Below the pieces are notes generated by a model, which saw only the letters and a program-made list of their open reading frames with translations, did no database searches and had not been told where the DNA came from. From Eggerthellaceae bacterium (GTDB lineage Bacteria; Actinomycetota; Coriobacteriia; Coriobacteriales; Eggerthellaceae), in the NCBI GenBank assembly GCA_030524475.1, contig JAUNGO010000001.1, forward strand, positions 1-64,000: DNA of 64,000 bases, in the 5' to 3' direction. Of this stretch, positions 47,774-56,496 are shown one piece after another. How positions within the stretch are numbered: position 1 is the first letter of the stretch; each line of letters begins with the position of its first letter. The translations under genes were made by a program, and so were the position numbers.

Positions 47774-49741
47774 CTATTTCATCAAAGCAGAGACTGCTTG
47801 GGTGAAGGCCAGCGGGTCTTCGATGGGCAGACCTTCCACCAGCATGGCCTGGTCGTAGAGGATGCCCGTGTAGGTTTTCACCTTGTCGGCGTCGCCTGCG
47901 GCGTGCGCGGCGCGCAAAGTGTCGAACACCGGATGCTTCGCGTTCACCTCCATGATCACGTGCAGGTCGGGCGTCTCGTCGGAACCCACCGCGTTCTGCT
48001 TGAACATCTGCGCCATCTGGAGCGACACCGCGCCCTCGGTGGTCAGCACCACCGGCGCGTCGGTCAGGCGCGTGGACACGACCACCTTCTCCACCTTGTC
48101 GCCCAGCGCGTCCTTCATCGCGTCGAATAGCTCGGCGTTCTCGGTCGTGGCCTCCTCGGCTTCCTTCTTCTCCTCCTCGGTGGTGAGCCCTAAGTCCTCG
48201 CCGCCGACGTTTTTCACCGTGAACTCCTTAGGGCTCGCCTCGCCGTCCTCGCCCGTGGAGACGATGTCCTTGTTGGAGTAGGTGCCGAGCGCCATCATGC
48301 AGAACTCGTCCACGTTCTCGTTGCACAGCAGCACGTCGTAGCCCTTCGCCAGCACCGTGGTCACGATGGGCATCTGCGCCAAGCGCTCCACCGAGTCGCC
48401 CGCCGCGAAGAAGATCGCGTCGGCGTCGGCGGGCGCGTCGGCCAGGTACTCGTCGAGCGTGATCATCTTCTTCTGCTTGGCGGAGTAGAACAGCAAAAGG
48501 TCGGCCAGCACGTCTTTCGCCATGCCGTAGCTGGAATACAGGCCGTACTTCATGGTGCGACCGAACTCGCCGAAGAACTTCTCGTACGCCTCGCGGTCGT
48601 TGTCGCGCATGTCGGCAAGGTCAGACTTGACCTTCTTCTCCAGGCGGCGCGCGATGGCCTTGAGCTGACCGTTGTGCTGCAGCGTCTCACGCGAGATGTT
48701 GAGCGTGAGGTCGGCCGAGTCCACCACGCCGCGCATGAAGTTGAAGTAGTCGGGCACCAGCTCTTCGCACTTCTCCATGATGAGCACGCCCGAGCTGTAC
48801 AGCGCCAAACCCTTCTTATACTCCTTCGAGTACATATCGTAGGGCGCGTGACCCGGCACAAACATGAGCGCGTCGTAGGTGAGCGCGCCCTCCGCGTGCA
48901 GCGAGATGGTGCGCGCGGGGTCCTCGTAATCGTGGAAGTCGGTCTTGTAGAACTCGTTGTACTCGTCCTGCGACACCTCGGACTTCTTGCGCTTCCAAAT
49001 GGGGATCATCGAGTTGATGGTTTCCACGGCGGTGTAGTTCTCGAACTCGGGCTTGTAGTCCTCGGGCGCGTCTTCCGGCTTCGGCTTCATGCGCGACTTC
49101 TCGAGCTCCATTTGGATGGGGTAGCGCACGTAGTTGCTGTAGCGCTTGATGAGGTCGGTCAGGCCGTACTCGGAGCAGTAGGTGTCGTAGCGCTCGTCGT
49201 CGGTGTTCTCCTTGAGAAACACGATGACGTCGGTGCCGTGCTCGGCGCGCTCGGCGGCTTCGATGGTATAGCCCTCGATGCCGTCGGACTCCCACGCCCA
49301 CGCCTCGTCGGACCCGTAGGCGCGCGACACCACGCGCACCTTACTTCCCACCATGAACGCGGAGTAGAAGCCCACGCCGAACTGGCCGATGATGTCGACG
49401 TCGGCGGGCGTCTCGCCCTCGGACGCGGCATTTTCGGCCTTGAACTCGAAGGAGTCGGAATGCGCGATGGTGCCGAGGTTCTTGTCGAGCTCGTCCTTGG
49501 TCATGCCGATGCCGTTGTCCGACACGGTGACGGTGCGCGCGTCCTTGTCGAACGCCACGGTGATGGCGAGGTCGGCGCGGTTGATGGCCACGTCGGAGTC
49601 GGTCAGGCTCTTGAAGTACAGCTTGTCGACCGCGTCGGAGGCGTTCGAGATGAGCTCGCGCAGGAAGATCTCGCGGTTGGTGTAGATCGAGTTGATCATG
49701 AGGTCGAGCAGCTTTTTGCTCTCTGTCTTGAACTTGCGCAT
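47774..49741 (-). CDS. htpG: HtpG, Hsp90-family molecular chaperone
   Basis: 655 residues, full length. N domain ATP site: FLRELISNASDAVDKLYFKSL, VSDNGIGMTKDEL, GQFGVGFYSAFMVGSKVRV and GTDVIVFLKE. Middle domain: YVRYPIQMELEKS and DSADLTLNISRETLQHNGQLKAI. C-terminal dimer domain: TRLTDAPVVLTTE and MFKQNAVGSDETPDLHVIMEVNAKHPVFDTLR. An acidic stretch (TEEEKKEAEEATTENAELFDAM) marks the charged linker. AAGGAA lies about 9 bases before the ATG. A CIRCE-like operator overlaps its promoter. Confidence 0.97.
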   Translation of the reverse strand: MRKFKTESKKLLDLMINSIYTNREIFLRELISNASDAVDKLYFKSLTDSDVAINRADLAITVAFDKDARTVTVSDNGIGMTKDELDKNLGTIAHSDSFEFKAENAASEGETPADVDIIGQFGVGFYSAFMVGSKVRVVSRAYGSDEAWAWESDGIEGYTIEAAERAEHGTDVIVFLKENTDDERYDTYCSEYGLTDLIKRYSNYVRYPIQMELEKSRMKPKPEDAPEDYKPEFENYTAVETINSMIPIWKRKKSEVSQDEYNEFYKTDFHDYEDPARTISLHAEGALTYDALMFVPGHAPYDMYSKEYKKGLALYSSGVLIMEKCEELVPDYFNFMRGVVDSADLTLNISRETLQHNGQLKAIARRLEKKVKSDLADMRDNDREAYEKFFGEFGRTMKYGLYSSYGMAKDVLADLLLFYSAKQKKMITLDEYLADAPADADAIFFAAGDSVERLAQMPIVTTVLAKGYDVLLCNENVDEFCMMALGTYSNKDIVSTGEDGEASPKEFTVKNVGGEDLGLTTEEEKKEAEEATTENAELFDAMKDALGDKVEKVVVSTRLTDAPVVLTTEGAVSLQMAQMFKQNAVGSDETPDLHVIMEVNAKHPVFDTLRAAHAAGDADKVKTYTGILYDQAMLVEGLPIEDPLAFTQAVSALMK

Positions 49742-49855
49742 GGTGCTTGGTTCCTTCTTTCTTGTTGCGTTGTGTGGCTGCCGGCCAGCCCGCGCGGCGG
49801 CGAGGCGGCGCGCGGGCTGTTGCCCGCTGCATCACCGACGCATCGCTTTGCGCAA

Positions 49856-49882
49856 GTTGGCACTCGCAGCCTTCGAGTGCTA
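49856..49882. promoter_or_regulatory. CIRCE operator (HrcA site) of htpG
   Basis: TTGGCACTC-N9-GAGTGCTAG, against consensus TTAGCACTC-N9-GAGTGCTAA, two mismatches. It lies at the predicted start of transcription of htpG, so HrcA should block it and heat should induce it. Confidence 0.85.
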
Positions 49883-49888
49883 GAAAGA

Positions 49889-49916
49889 GATTCTATAGCG
49901 CAGAAAATCTATGTCA
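49889..49916 (-). promoter_or_regulatory. htpG promoter
   Basis: On the minus strand TTGACA and TAGAAT are 16 bases apart; the start falls in the CIRCE element and leaves a 5' leader of about 140 bases. Confidence 0.65.
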
Positions 49917-50044
49917 AGTAGTATCAGATTTTCATCATGGAGAAGGTGAGGGGCGAAGGGGCTCGCGCGGCGGGGTAGCTTGCGGGGCGGGGCGCAACGG
50001 AACGCACAGCAATCTCTTTGCAAGACATTTCCCAAAATTAGTGC

Positions 50045-50073
50045 TTGACTTCTAGTTGTGCATGTCTTATATT
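50045..50073 (+). promoter_or_regulatory. Promoter of the leucine-rich-repeat gene
   Basis: TTGACT and TATATT are exactly 17 bases apart. The start near 50080 lies just upstream of the strong hairpin at 50093. Confidence 0.7.
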
Positions 50074-50092
50074 GATCACGGTCTGAAACACA

Positions 50093-50136
50093 GACGAGCA
50101 GCCGACAACATCCCCCCACGTTGTCGGCTGCTCGTC
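50093..50136 (+). other. Perfect 16-bp stem hairpin in the 5' leader of the LRR gene
   Basis: GACGAGCAGCCGACAA pairs with TTGTCGGCTGCTCGTC around a 12-base loop; GTTTATTATGG follows. It may attenuate transcription or gate ribosome access to the start 43 bases on. Confidence 0.75.
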
Positions 50137-50178
50137 GTTTATTATGGAGAAGAACACATCGACGCGAAGGCGGGGCAC

Positions 50179-51042
50179 GTGGACGAGGCATTCGACGACT
50201 ATCTCATCATCCTGGGGAAATACCGTGGCAACGACGCGCACGTGCGCATCCCGAGCGGCATCGCGACCGTCGGCAAGCGCGCGTTCGCCTCAAACACCCT
50301 GATCGAGTCTGTCGTTTTGCCCCAAGGCGTGCGCGGCGTCGACGCCGGCGCGTTCGAGTCGTGCACGGCGCTTACCGACGTGAGTATGCCCTCCTCGCTG
50401 TGGCGTATCGGCGAGCGCGCCTTCAAGAACTGCCTGTCGCTTACGCACGTGACGCTCGGGCGCGCCGTCAGCTCCCTCGGCGAAGAGGCGTTTCGCGGCT
50501 GCACCACGCTTGAGGGCGTCACCATGCCCGAGTCGGTGAAACATCTGAAGGCCGGCTGCTTCGACGGCTGCACCGCGCTGGGCTACGTCGATTTCCCCGA
50601 CCGCTTGCTCGACATGGGACCGCGCGCGTTTCGCGGCTGTACCGCGCTCGAAGAAGTGTGGCTGCCCGAGGGAATCACCGTGCTTGAGGAAAGCGCGTTC
50701 GAGGGATGCACCAACTTAAAGCTGGTCATGCTGCCCTCGACGCTGCGCGAAATTCGTGCCCGCGCCTTCGCGAAATGCCCCAACCTCATGCAACCCGCCC
50801 TGCCCGACGGCGTGCGCTTCGTCGACGCAACCGCCTTCGCCGACGCCGACGGCGACGATGGCGCAGCAGCCTCCCGCGCCCCGAAAGCAGCTCCCCCTGC
50901 CGGCGACGCAGCGGCCTCCCGCACCCCCTCCCCTTCCGCAAGCGATTCCCCTTCCGCAAGCGGCTCTCCTGCGCAACGCGCACGCACCGCCACCGCCCTT
51001 CCCCGAAAGCGCGGCATCGAAGGGGCAGTTGGATGGGAATAA
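50179..51042 (+). CDS. BspA-type leucine-rich-repeat (LRR_5) protein
   Basis: 287 residues from a GTG. The core is a series of LRR_5 repeats: YLIILGKYRGNDAHVRIPSGIATVGKRAFASNT, then units ending GVRGVDAGAFESCTALTDV, LWRIGERAFKNCLSLTHV, VSSLGEEAFRGCTTLEGV, VKHLKAGCFDGCTALGYV, LLDMGPRAFRGCTALEEV, ITVLEESAFEGCTNLKLV. No signal peptide, so it is intracellular or moonlighting. The C-terminus is Ala/Ser/Pro-rich. The in-frame ATG at 50062 lies inside the promoter and was rejected. Repeats fit protein binding; role unknown. Confidence 0.82.
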   Translation: MDEAFDDYLIILGKYRGNDAHVRIPSGIATVGKRAFASNTLIESVVLPQGVRGVDAGAFESCTALTDVSMPSSLWRIGERAFKNCLSLTHVTLGRAVSSLGEEAFRGCTTLEGVTMPESVKHLKAGCFDGCTALGYVDFPDRLLDMGPRAFRGCTALEEVWLPEGITVLEESAFEGCTNLKLVMLPSTLREIRARAFAKCPNLMQPALPDGVRFVDATAFADADGDDGAAASRAPKAAPPAGDAAASRTPSPSASDSPSASGSPAQRARTATALPRKRGIEGAVGWE

Positions 51043-51154
51043 CTAGTGGATAGTATCTAGCATCAGCTATACTATACGCCATGAGAGTTTTGCAAGCAGC
51101 GGGCGTTCGCCTGTTGTCTGCGTATGCCATCAGCCAAAACAGTAAGGACTTTTC

Positions 51155-52369
51155 GTGAGACAACTGATTGTGCACAGCCTGAAGATGCATCGCGTCCAAT
51201 CGGCGTCGATCATCGTGTCCGTTGCGCTGTCCGTGATGATTCTCGTCACGTTCGGCCTGGTTTACGGCGGCGTCATGCAAGGGCTCGACGCATCCGAGAA
51301 GCAAGGCGGCGCCGACGTCATGGCCATCCCGAGCGACGCCCTGCAATACATCGACGACACCGAGCTGCTCTACACCGGCGCCCCCGCAGCCGTCTACATG
51401 GACGAGAGCATTGTGGACGACATTGCCTCAGTCGACGGGGCGCAGCGCGTGTCGCCCCAGTTCTACGGGCAAACGCTCAACCAGGGCTGTTGCTCGACCA
51501 CCGGGGAAACGCGCCTGATCGGCATCGAGAAGGAAACCGACTTCGTGGTGAGCGGCCTTGTCGGCGAGGAAGCGGTCGCGGCGCTCGACGAGCAGAGCGT
51601 CATCATCGGCAGCGGCGTCGACGGCGTGTACGACAATATGCTGACGATCTACGACAAGAAATACACCGTGGTGGGCGTCATGGCCGAAACGGGCACCGGG
51701 TTCGACGCGTCGATCGTGGGCGACATCGACATGGTGCGCGGCATCAGCCGCAGCATGGAGGGCTTCGCGCACTTCTGGGAGAAGCACGGCGACCCGAGCG
51801 GCCTGGTCAGCTGCGTGATGATCGACCTCGACGACAACGACCCGGACGGCGCGCTCACGCGTGTGAACGCGAAGATCAACCTGTCGGGCGTCGCCTCGCC
51901 GCTGGTGCGCTCGGAAGTTGTTGACAAGTCGCGCGCTCAGCTGCAGTCGGTGTTCCTCCTGCTGGTGATCGCCGCTGCGCTCATGGCGATCGTCACGCTG
52001 CTGCAACTGTTCGCGCGCTTTTACAGCAGCGTGTGGGACCGCAAAAGCGAGCTGGCGCTTTACCGCGCCGTCGGCGCAAGCAAAACCGACCTGCGCAAGC
52101 TGATCGTTGGAGAGGTCGGAGCGCTGGTGGGCGTAGGACTTGTCGCGGGCATCGTGCTCGGGTTCGTTGCCCAAGCGGCGCTGCTCGGCGTGATGCAAGA
52201 CGGCCTGGCGTTCCCCTACGTATCGCTCGGCATAGGACCCGCGATCGCACTTGCGGTGGTCGTTGTCCTCGCGTTCGCGCTCGTCAGCTTCGTGTCCATC
52301 GTCGTTCCACTGCGGCAGATCGGCCAACTCGACCCGTCCGCCGCCATGCAGCAAGGAGACATCGACTAA
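51155..52369 (+). CDS. FtsX/MacB-type ABC exporter permease
   Basis: 404 residues. Four membrane helices in FtsX layout: helix 1 at ASIIVSVALSVMILVTFGLVYGG, a ~230-residue extracytoplasmic domain (NQGCCSTTGETRLIGIEKE, FDASIVGDIDMVRG), then LLLVIAAALMAIVTLLQLFARFY, VGALVGVGLVAGIVLGFVAQAALLG and AIALAVVVVLAFALVSFVSIVV. The cytoplasmic loop has WDRKSELALYRAVGASKTDLRKLIVGE. GTG start with AAGGA at 7 bases. With the next ATPase it exports a substrate or drives an envelope process; substrate unknown. Confidence 0.87.
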   Translation: MRQLIVHSLKMHRVQSASIIVSVALSVMILVTFGLVYGGVMQGLDASEKQGGADVMAIPSDALQYIDDTELLYTGAPAAVYMDESIVDDIASVDGAQRVSPQFYGQTLNQGCCSTTGETRLIGIEKETDFVVSGLVGEEAVAALDEQSVIIGSGVDGVYDNMLTIYDKKYTVVGVMAETGTGFDASIVGDIDMVRGISRSMEGFAHFWEKHGDPSGLVSCVMIDLDDNDPDGALTRVNAKINLSGVASPLVRSEVVDKSRAQLQSVFLLLVIAAALMAIVTLLQLFARFYSSVWDRKSELALYRAVGASKTDLRKLIVGEVGALVGVGLVAGIVLGFVAQAALLGVMQDGLAFPYVSLGIGPAIALAVVVVLAFALVSFVSIVVPLRQIGQLDPSAAMQQGDID

Positions 52370-53034
52370 TGACGCTTCTCAGCATTCAAGGCGTTTCCAA
52401 GGCATTCGACGGGAACGCCATCATCGAAAACACCTCCGTCGAGGTAAACCCCGGCGACACCATCGCGTTCACCTCGCCGTCGGGCTCGGGCAAGTCGACC
52501 ATGCTCTCAATGGCGGGGCTTTTGCTCACGCCCGACGCGGGCACCATCGTCGCGGAGGACGGCGTGAACGCGCTTGAGCTTGACGACCGCGCGCTTTCGC
52601 AGCTGCGCCAACGCCTGCTCGGATTCGTGTTCCAAAGCACCCAGCTCGTAGGCTCGCTGCGCGCGATCGAGAACGTGACGGCGCCGGCAAGCTTCGTTTC
52701 CGGCAAACTGCCGTTCTCGCCGGAAGAGCGCGCAACCGAGCTGCTGGAGCGCTTCGGACTGGCCGATCGTATGTATCACTACCCGCATCAGCTGAGCGTC
52801 GGGCAGAAGCGCCGCGTGGCGGTGGCGCGCGCCATGCTGCTTAAGCCGAAGATCATCATCGCCGACGAACCCACCAACGACCTCGACGAAGAGTCAGCCG
52901 AAGAGGTGGCAAACGCGCTGTTCAGCTATGCGGAAGAGGGAAACGCGCTGCTCTACGCCACGCATATCCCAGCGCTGGCAGCCCGCGCGAAAACCGTCAT
53001 GAAGCTGCAAGGAAAAACGTTCAAAGTGGCGTAG
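52369..53034 (+). CDS. LolD/MacB-type ABC ATP-binding protein
   Basis: 221 residues, starting on the permease stop (TAATG). [19 protein letters not shown] (Walker A), FVFQSTQLVGSLRAIENV (Q-loop), PHQLSVGQKRRVAVARAMLL (signature LSVGQ), IIIADEPTNDLDEESAEEVA (Walker B) and LLYATHIPALAARA (His loop). Short, FtsE/LolD size. Works with the FtsX-type permease upstream. Confidence 0.9.
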   Translation: MTLLSIQGVSKAFDGNAIIENTSVEVNPGDTIAFTSPSGSGKSTMLSMAGLLLTPDAGTIVAEDGVNALELDDRALSQLRQRLLGFVFQSTQLVGSLRAIENVTAPASFVSGKLPFSPEERATELLERFGLADRMYHYPHQLSVGQKRRVAVARAMLLKPKIIIADEPTNDLDEESAEEVANALFSYAEEGNALLYATHIPALAARAKTVMKLQGKTFKVA

Positions 53035-53060
53035 ATCAACGCCTTTGCATTTGAAACAAA

Positions 53061-53092
53061 GGGGCGCACGGTTTGTTGAAACCGCGCGCCCC
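53061..53092. terminator. GC-rich hairpin after the FtsX-type exporter
   Basis: GGGGCGCACGGTTT / AAACCGCGCGCCCC form a stem with one mismatch and a 4-base loop. No U-tract follows on the plus strand. Confidence 0.55.
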
Positions 53093-53144
53093 AACGTTAA
53101 GGCAACAAGGAAGGGCGCTTTATCGGCCTTCCACGAAGACTCAC

Positions 53145-53311
53145 GAATCGTTCGTAACGTCAGCGAGGCTTCTTGCGGTGCCTGAGATAGCCCCGCCTTG
53201 ACCCCAAGCGTACTGAGGTACGCACCGTGGGTCAAACAAGGGGCTAGGTCAGGTGCCGCAAGAAGCCGCAGCGTCGAGCGGTTCCGCCCGCTCCGTTAGG
53301 ACGGGCGGAAC
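53145..53311. repeat. Nested palindrome, family C copy 4
   Basis: About 167 bp: GTTCGTAACGTCAGCGAG, CTTCTTGCGG/CCGCAAGAAG, AGCCCCGCCTTGACC and its complement, tip GCGTACTGAGGTACGC, and end hairpin TTCCGCCCG/CGGGCGGAA. It lies between convergent genes next to the importer binding-protein stop. Confidence 0.85.
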
Positions 53312-53317
53312 AAAACC

Positions 53318-54520
53318 TTAGTAGTGATAGCTCTTGGCGCCCTCGGGGTCGTCCTCGCCACGCTCTTCTGCGTTGCGAATGTCGTCCGGGTCAACGCCAA
53401 ACGCCGCACCGCGCTCGGCATGCTGCTCCTTGAGCGGCTTGGCAGCCGTCTCGGCTCCCACGTCGCCGTGCCACTCGCCGATGCCCTCGGTCAGCTGCTG
53501 CAGGTACTCCTTCGCGCCCGCCTCGTCCTCGGGGCAGTCGGGCAAGAAGCCCGCCACGCGAAGCTCGTCCCAACGCTCGTAAATGGAATCCCAGAAGTCC
53601 TGCTCGTTGCCGTGGCCGTACAGGTAGTTGGCAGCCAGACCCTTCTCGATGGCGGGGTACTTGCCAACCGTGTAGCCCTTCTCGATGGCCATCTCGACGG
53701 CGGCGTCGGTGTCGGCGCGCATGATGTCGTCGGCATCGGCAAACGCCTTCGCCAGGCGGTCGCCCGCCTCGGGGTGCTTCTCCAGCGTGTGCGTGTTGCA
53801 GCAGATGAAGCAGCAGTAGTAGTCGGCCAGCTCCTCAGCGGAGATGAAGAAGAACTTCGCGCCCTCAGTCTCCTTGACCTGCGGGTACAGCGTGGAGTCG
53901 ATGCCGATGATGGCGTCAACCTCGCCGTCCTTGAGCGCCTGGAGCAAAAGCGTGCCGTCGTAGACGACCCACTCGATGTCCTCGGAGCCCTTGCCGCCCG
54001 TGGCGCGCGAGTACAGCGCGTTGCTCTCGACGTAGGACGGGCCGCTCATGCCCGTGCAGCCCACCTTCTTGCCCTTCAGGTCAGCGGCGCTGTCGATGCC
54101 GTTGCCCTCAAGCGTAATGCCCGACCAGCAGCCGGTGTGCATCGTGTCGATCAATTTGGCGTTGGCGCCCTGCAGCCACGACAGGAAGAAGCCCGGCGTC
54201 CACAGGAAGAAGTCGATCTCGTCGTTGGCGAGCAGCTGCGAGGTGTCCGACGTGATGGTCACGATGTTCGGCTCGATGCCGTTCTTCTGGAAGCACTCGT
54301 TCTCGATGGCCACATACACGCCCAGCTCGCAGCAGTTGCCGCCCCAGTAACCAATGGTCATGGGAATCATGTCGCTCGAAGCGGCGCTCGACGAGGCCGC
54401 GCTCGACGAGGCGCTGCCCGCATCGTTGCTCGAGCAACCGGCAAGAGCCGCGCTGCCCGCCACAACGGCGCTGGTAGCCGCCGCTCCCTTAAGGAACGAG
54501 CGCCTAGTCAGGTCCTTCAT
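53318..54520 (-). CDS. NMT1/SsuA-like substrate-binding lipoprotein with Tat signal
   Basis: 400 residues. Tat and lipobox: RRSFLKGAAATSAVVAGSAALAGC, then a Ser/Ala linker. The NMT1 fold shows IPMTIGYWGGNCCELGVYVAIEN, LLANDEIDFFLWTPGFFLSWLQGANAKLI, LKGKKVGCTGMSGPSYVE and DGTLLLQALKDGEVDAIIGIDSTL. Several cysteine pairs in the binding region (NCCE, YYCCFICCN) are unusual. The ATG at 54520 has AAAGGA at 6 bases. Substrate unknown; the group covers sulfonates, nitrate, taurine and pyrimidine precursors. It is the last gene of the importer operon. Confidence 0.85.
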   Translation of the reverse strand: MKDLTRRSFLKGAAATSAVVAGSAALAGCSSNDAGSASSSAASSSAASSDMIPMTIGYWGGNCCELGVYVAIENECFQKNGIEPNIVTITSDTSQLLANDEIDFFLWTPGFFLSWLQGANAKLIDTMHTGCWSGITLEGNGIDSAADLKGKKVGCTGMSGPSYVESNALYSRATGGKGSEDIEWVVYDGTLLLQALKDGEVDAIIGIDSTLYPQVKETEGAKFFFISAEELADYYCCFICCNTHTLEKHPEAGDRLAKAFADADDIMRADTDAAVEMAIEKGYTVGKYPAIEKGLAANYLYGHGNEQDFWDSIYERWDELRVAGFLPDCPEDEAGAKEYLQQLTEGIGEWHGDVGAETAAKPLKEQHAERGAAFGVDPDDIRNAEERGEDDPEGAKSYHY

Positions 54521-54669
54521 ACGCATTCCTTTCTCTTGTTTCCCTTCCCTCGTGAGAGGAAATATATGCACACAGCCGCATATGCGACTGCAGATGCCCC
54601 AAGCAGTGACGAGCACGGGGCGAACGCGGGGACGCAGCCCTGTTCACCTTCGCCTCGCTCACACCGCGC

Positions 54670-55713
54670 TTACCATCGCGCCAACCCCTTTTGCCAACGC
54701 AAGAGCCAGTTCCTGAACGCGAACATGATGGTGGTCAGCGTGGCGAAGATGACGATCATCACGCCGATAACGGCATAGACCTCGCCGTAGTTCGCCGCCA
54801 CCGTTGTGTAGTTGATGCGGAACATCAGCCCCGAGTTCACGCCGCACAGCTCGGTTGCCGACATGGCGCCGAACGAGTGCGACAGCGCCATGAACAGCGC
54901 GTTCGCGATAGCCGGAATGGAGTTGGGTATCATGACGTGCAACACGGTGTACATCTTCGAAGCGCCAAGCGTCTCGGCGCGCTCGATGAGGTTGCGGTCG
55001 ATGTTCTTGATGGCGCTCGAGATCATGAGCGTCAGCGGGAACCACGACGCCAGCACCACCGCCGCGAGCGCCGCCACCCGGCTGGAATGGAAGGTGACGA
55101 AAAACAGCGGCATCCAGATGAGCGCGGGCACCGGGCCCACCACCTTGAGCAGCGGGTTCAGCCAATAGTCGACCAGCCGCACGCAGCCGCACGACACGCC
55201 CGATATGATGCCGAGCGGTATGCCGATGAGAAGCCCCGAGAACAGCGTGATCATCGACGAGACCGCGTCGCTTGCGATCACGTCGCGGTTCGCCACCAGC
55301 TCATGCACTATTTTGTCGGGCGAAGGCACAAACGGCATCTTCAAGATGCCCGTGCGCAGCGTAAGGTAGTCCTGCAGCGTGAAGAAGAGGAAAAACGCGC
55401 ACACGAGCCACGAGAAATGCGCCACCTTCTCGCGCACCGGGCGCACGAACAGCGAAACCAGGTACACGATAGTATAGACAACCGCGCACACCGCAAGCGC
55501 CGGCAGCCACGAGTCGGGCGTGTATTGCAGCTTCATCGGGTGAACCTGCGGCAACGACACGTACTCGATCGCCGAGATGGCCATGCCCACGTAAGGGACA
55601 AGCATCTTCAGCGCGTCTTTCAGCGACGTACGGCTTATGATCGGCTTCTTCTTTTTGATGAAGAGCCGCTCTTCCTCCTTGCGCTGCTCCTCGCGAATGG
55701 TGTCTTGAGACAT
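54670..55713 (-). CDS. SsuC/TauC-type ABC importer permease 1
   Basis: 347 residues, about seven membrane helices. Family core: MITLFSGLLIGIPLGIISGV, DYWLNPLLKVVGPVPALIWMPLFFVTF, AAVVLASWFPLTLMISSAIKNIDRNLIERAETLGASKMYTVLHVMIPNSIPAIANALFMALSHSFGAMSATEL (EAA-type coupling loop). A ~110-residue N-terminal extension adds membrane segments seen also in the second permease. ATG with a weak ribosome site, 15 bases after the ATPase stop. Confidence 0.87.
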   Translation of the reverse strand: MSQDTIREEQRKEEERLFIKKKKPIISRTSLKDALKMLVPYVGMAISAIEYVSLPQVHPMKLQYTPDSWLPALAVCAVVYTIVYLVSLFVRPVREKVAHFSWLVCAFFLFFTLQDYLTLRTGILKMPFVPSPDKIVHELVANRDVIASDAVSSMITLFSGLLIGIPLGIISGVSCGCVRLVDYWLNPLLKVVGPVPALIWMPLFFVTFHSSRVAALAAVVLASWFPLTLMISSAIKNIDRNLIERAETLGASKMYTVLHVMIPNSIPAIANALFMALSHSFGAMSATELCGVNSGLMFRINYTTVAANYGEVYAVIGVMIVIFATLTTIMFAFRNWLLRWQKGLARW

Positions 55714-55728
55714 CGGCACACACCAGCT

Positions 55729-56496
55729 TTAATCGAACTCGAGCATGTCCATGATGGCATGGCGGTACTCGATGAACTGGCTGGAAATACGGTCGCGCGG
55801 GTGCGGCAGGTCGATCTTGACCTCGCCGACGTTGGTGCCGGGGCGCGGGCTGAGCACGATAACGCGGTCGGCCATGTACACGGCCTCCTCGATGTCGTGC
55901 GTCACCATGAGGATAATAGGATGGAAGCGGTCGCGCATCTTCAAGATTTCGTCTTGGATGATGGCGCGGGTGAACGCGTCGAGCGCGGAAAGCGGCTCGT
56001 CAAGCAAGATGATGCCCGGGTCTTGCACGAACGTTTGCGCAATGGCTACGCGCGCCGCCATGCCGCCGGAAATTTGGTGCGGGTAGGACTTCTCGAAGCC
56101 CGTAAGCCCCATGAGGTCGATCATCTCCTGCACGCGGCCTTTCTGCTGCTTGTACACGCCGCGCGCCTTGAGCCCAAACGCAATGTTCTTCTCAACCGTG
56201 AGCCACGGGTAAAGGTTCGTTTCCTGGAACACGAAGCCGCGGTCGTACGACGGGCCCTTGATGGGCTCGCCGCCGTATTCGATGGTGCCGCCTTGCGCCT
56301 CGTCGAGCCCCGCCACCAGGCGTAAAAACGTCGACTTGCCGCAACCGCTCGGCCCGATGAGCGCCACGATCTCGCCGTGGTCGGCCTCGAGGCTGAAATC
56401 GTGCAGCGCCGTGAGCTCGCCCTTCTCGGCGTCGTCGAACACGCGCAGAACGTCGGTTGCCACCAAGCGCTTGCTGTTCTTGTCGGCTTCTACCAC
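55729..56496 (-). CDS. SsuB/TauB-type ABC importer ATP-binding protein
   Basis: 255 residues. IVALIGPSGCGKSTFLRLVAGL (Walker A), GFVFQETNLYPWLTVEKNIAFG (Q-loop), PHQISGGMAARVAIAQTFVQDP (signature), IILLDEPLSALDAFTRAIIQDEILKMRD (Walker B) and ILMVTHDIEEAVYMADRVIVL (His loop). GTG start with AAGGAGG at 7 bases, overlapping the stop of the frameshifted permease. ISGGMAARVA lacks the usual QR (QQR) in the signature; the Q to A/M change is a mild oddity. Confidence 0.9.
   Translation of the reverse strand: MVEADKNSKRLVATDVLRVFDDAEKGELTALHDFSLEADHGEIVALIGPSGCGKSTFLRLVAGLDEAQGGTIEYGGEPIKGPSYDRGFVFQETNLYPWLTVEKNIAFGLKARGVYKQQKGRVQEMIDLMGLTGFEKSYPHQISGGMAARVAIAQTFVQDPGIILLDEPLSALDAFTRAIIQDEILKMRDRFHPIILMVTHDIEEAVYMADRVIVLSPRPGTNVGEVKIDLPHPRDRISSQFIEYRHAIMDMLEFD

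Noticed and set aside
50062-51042. Longer form of the LRR protein starting at the ATG in 50062
   Set aside because: That ATG lies between the -35 and -10 of a well-spaced promoter, so it would not be transcribed from it, and the extra residues come from a hairpin.
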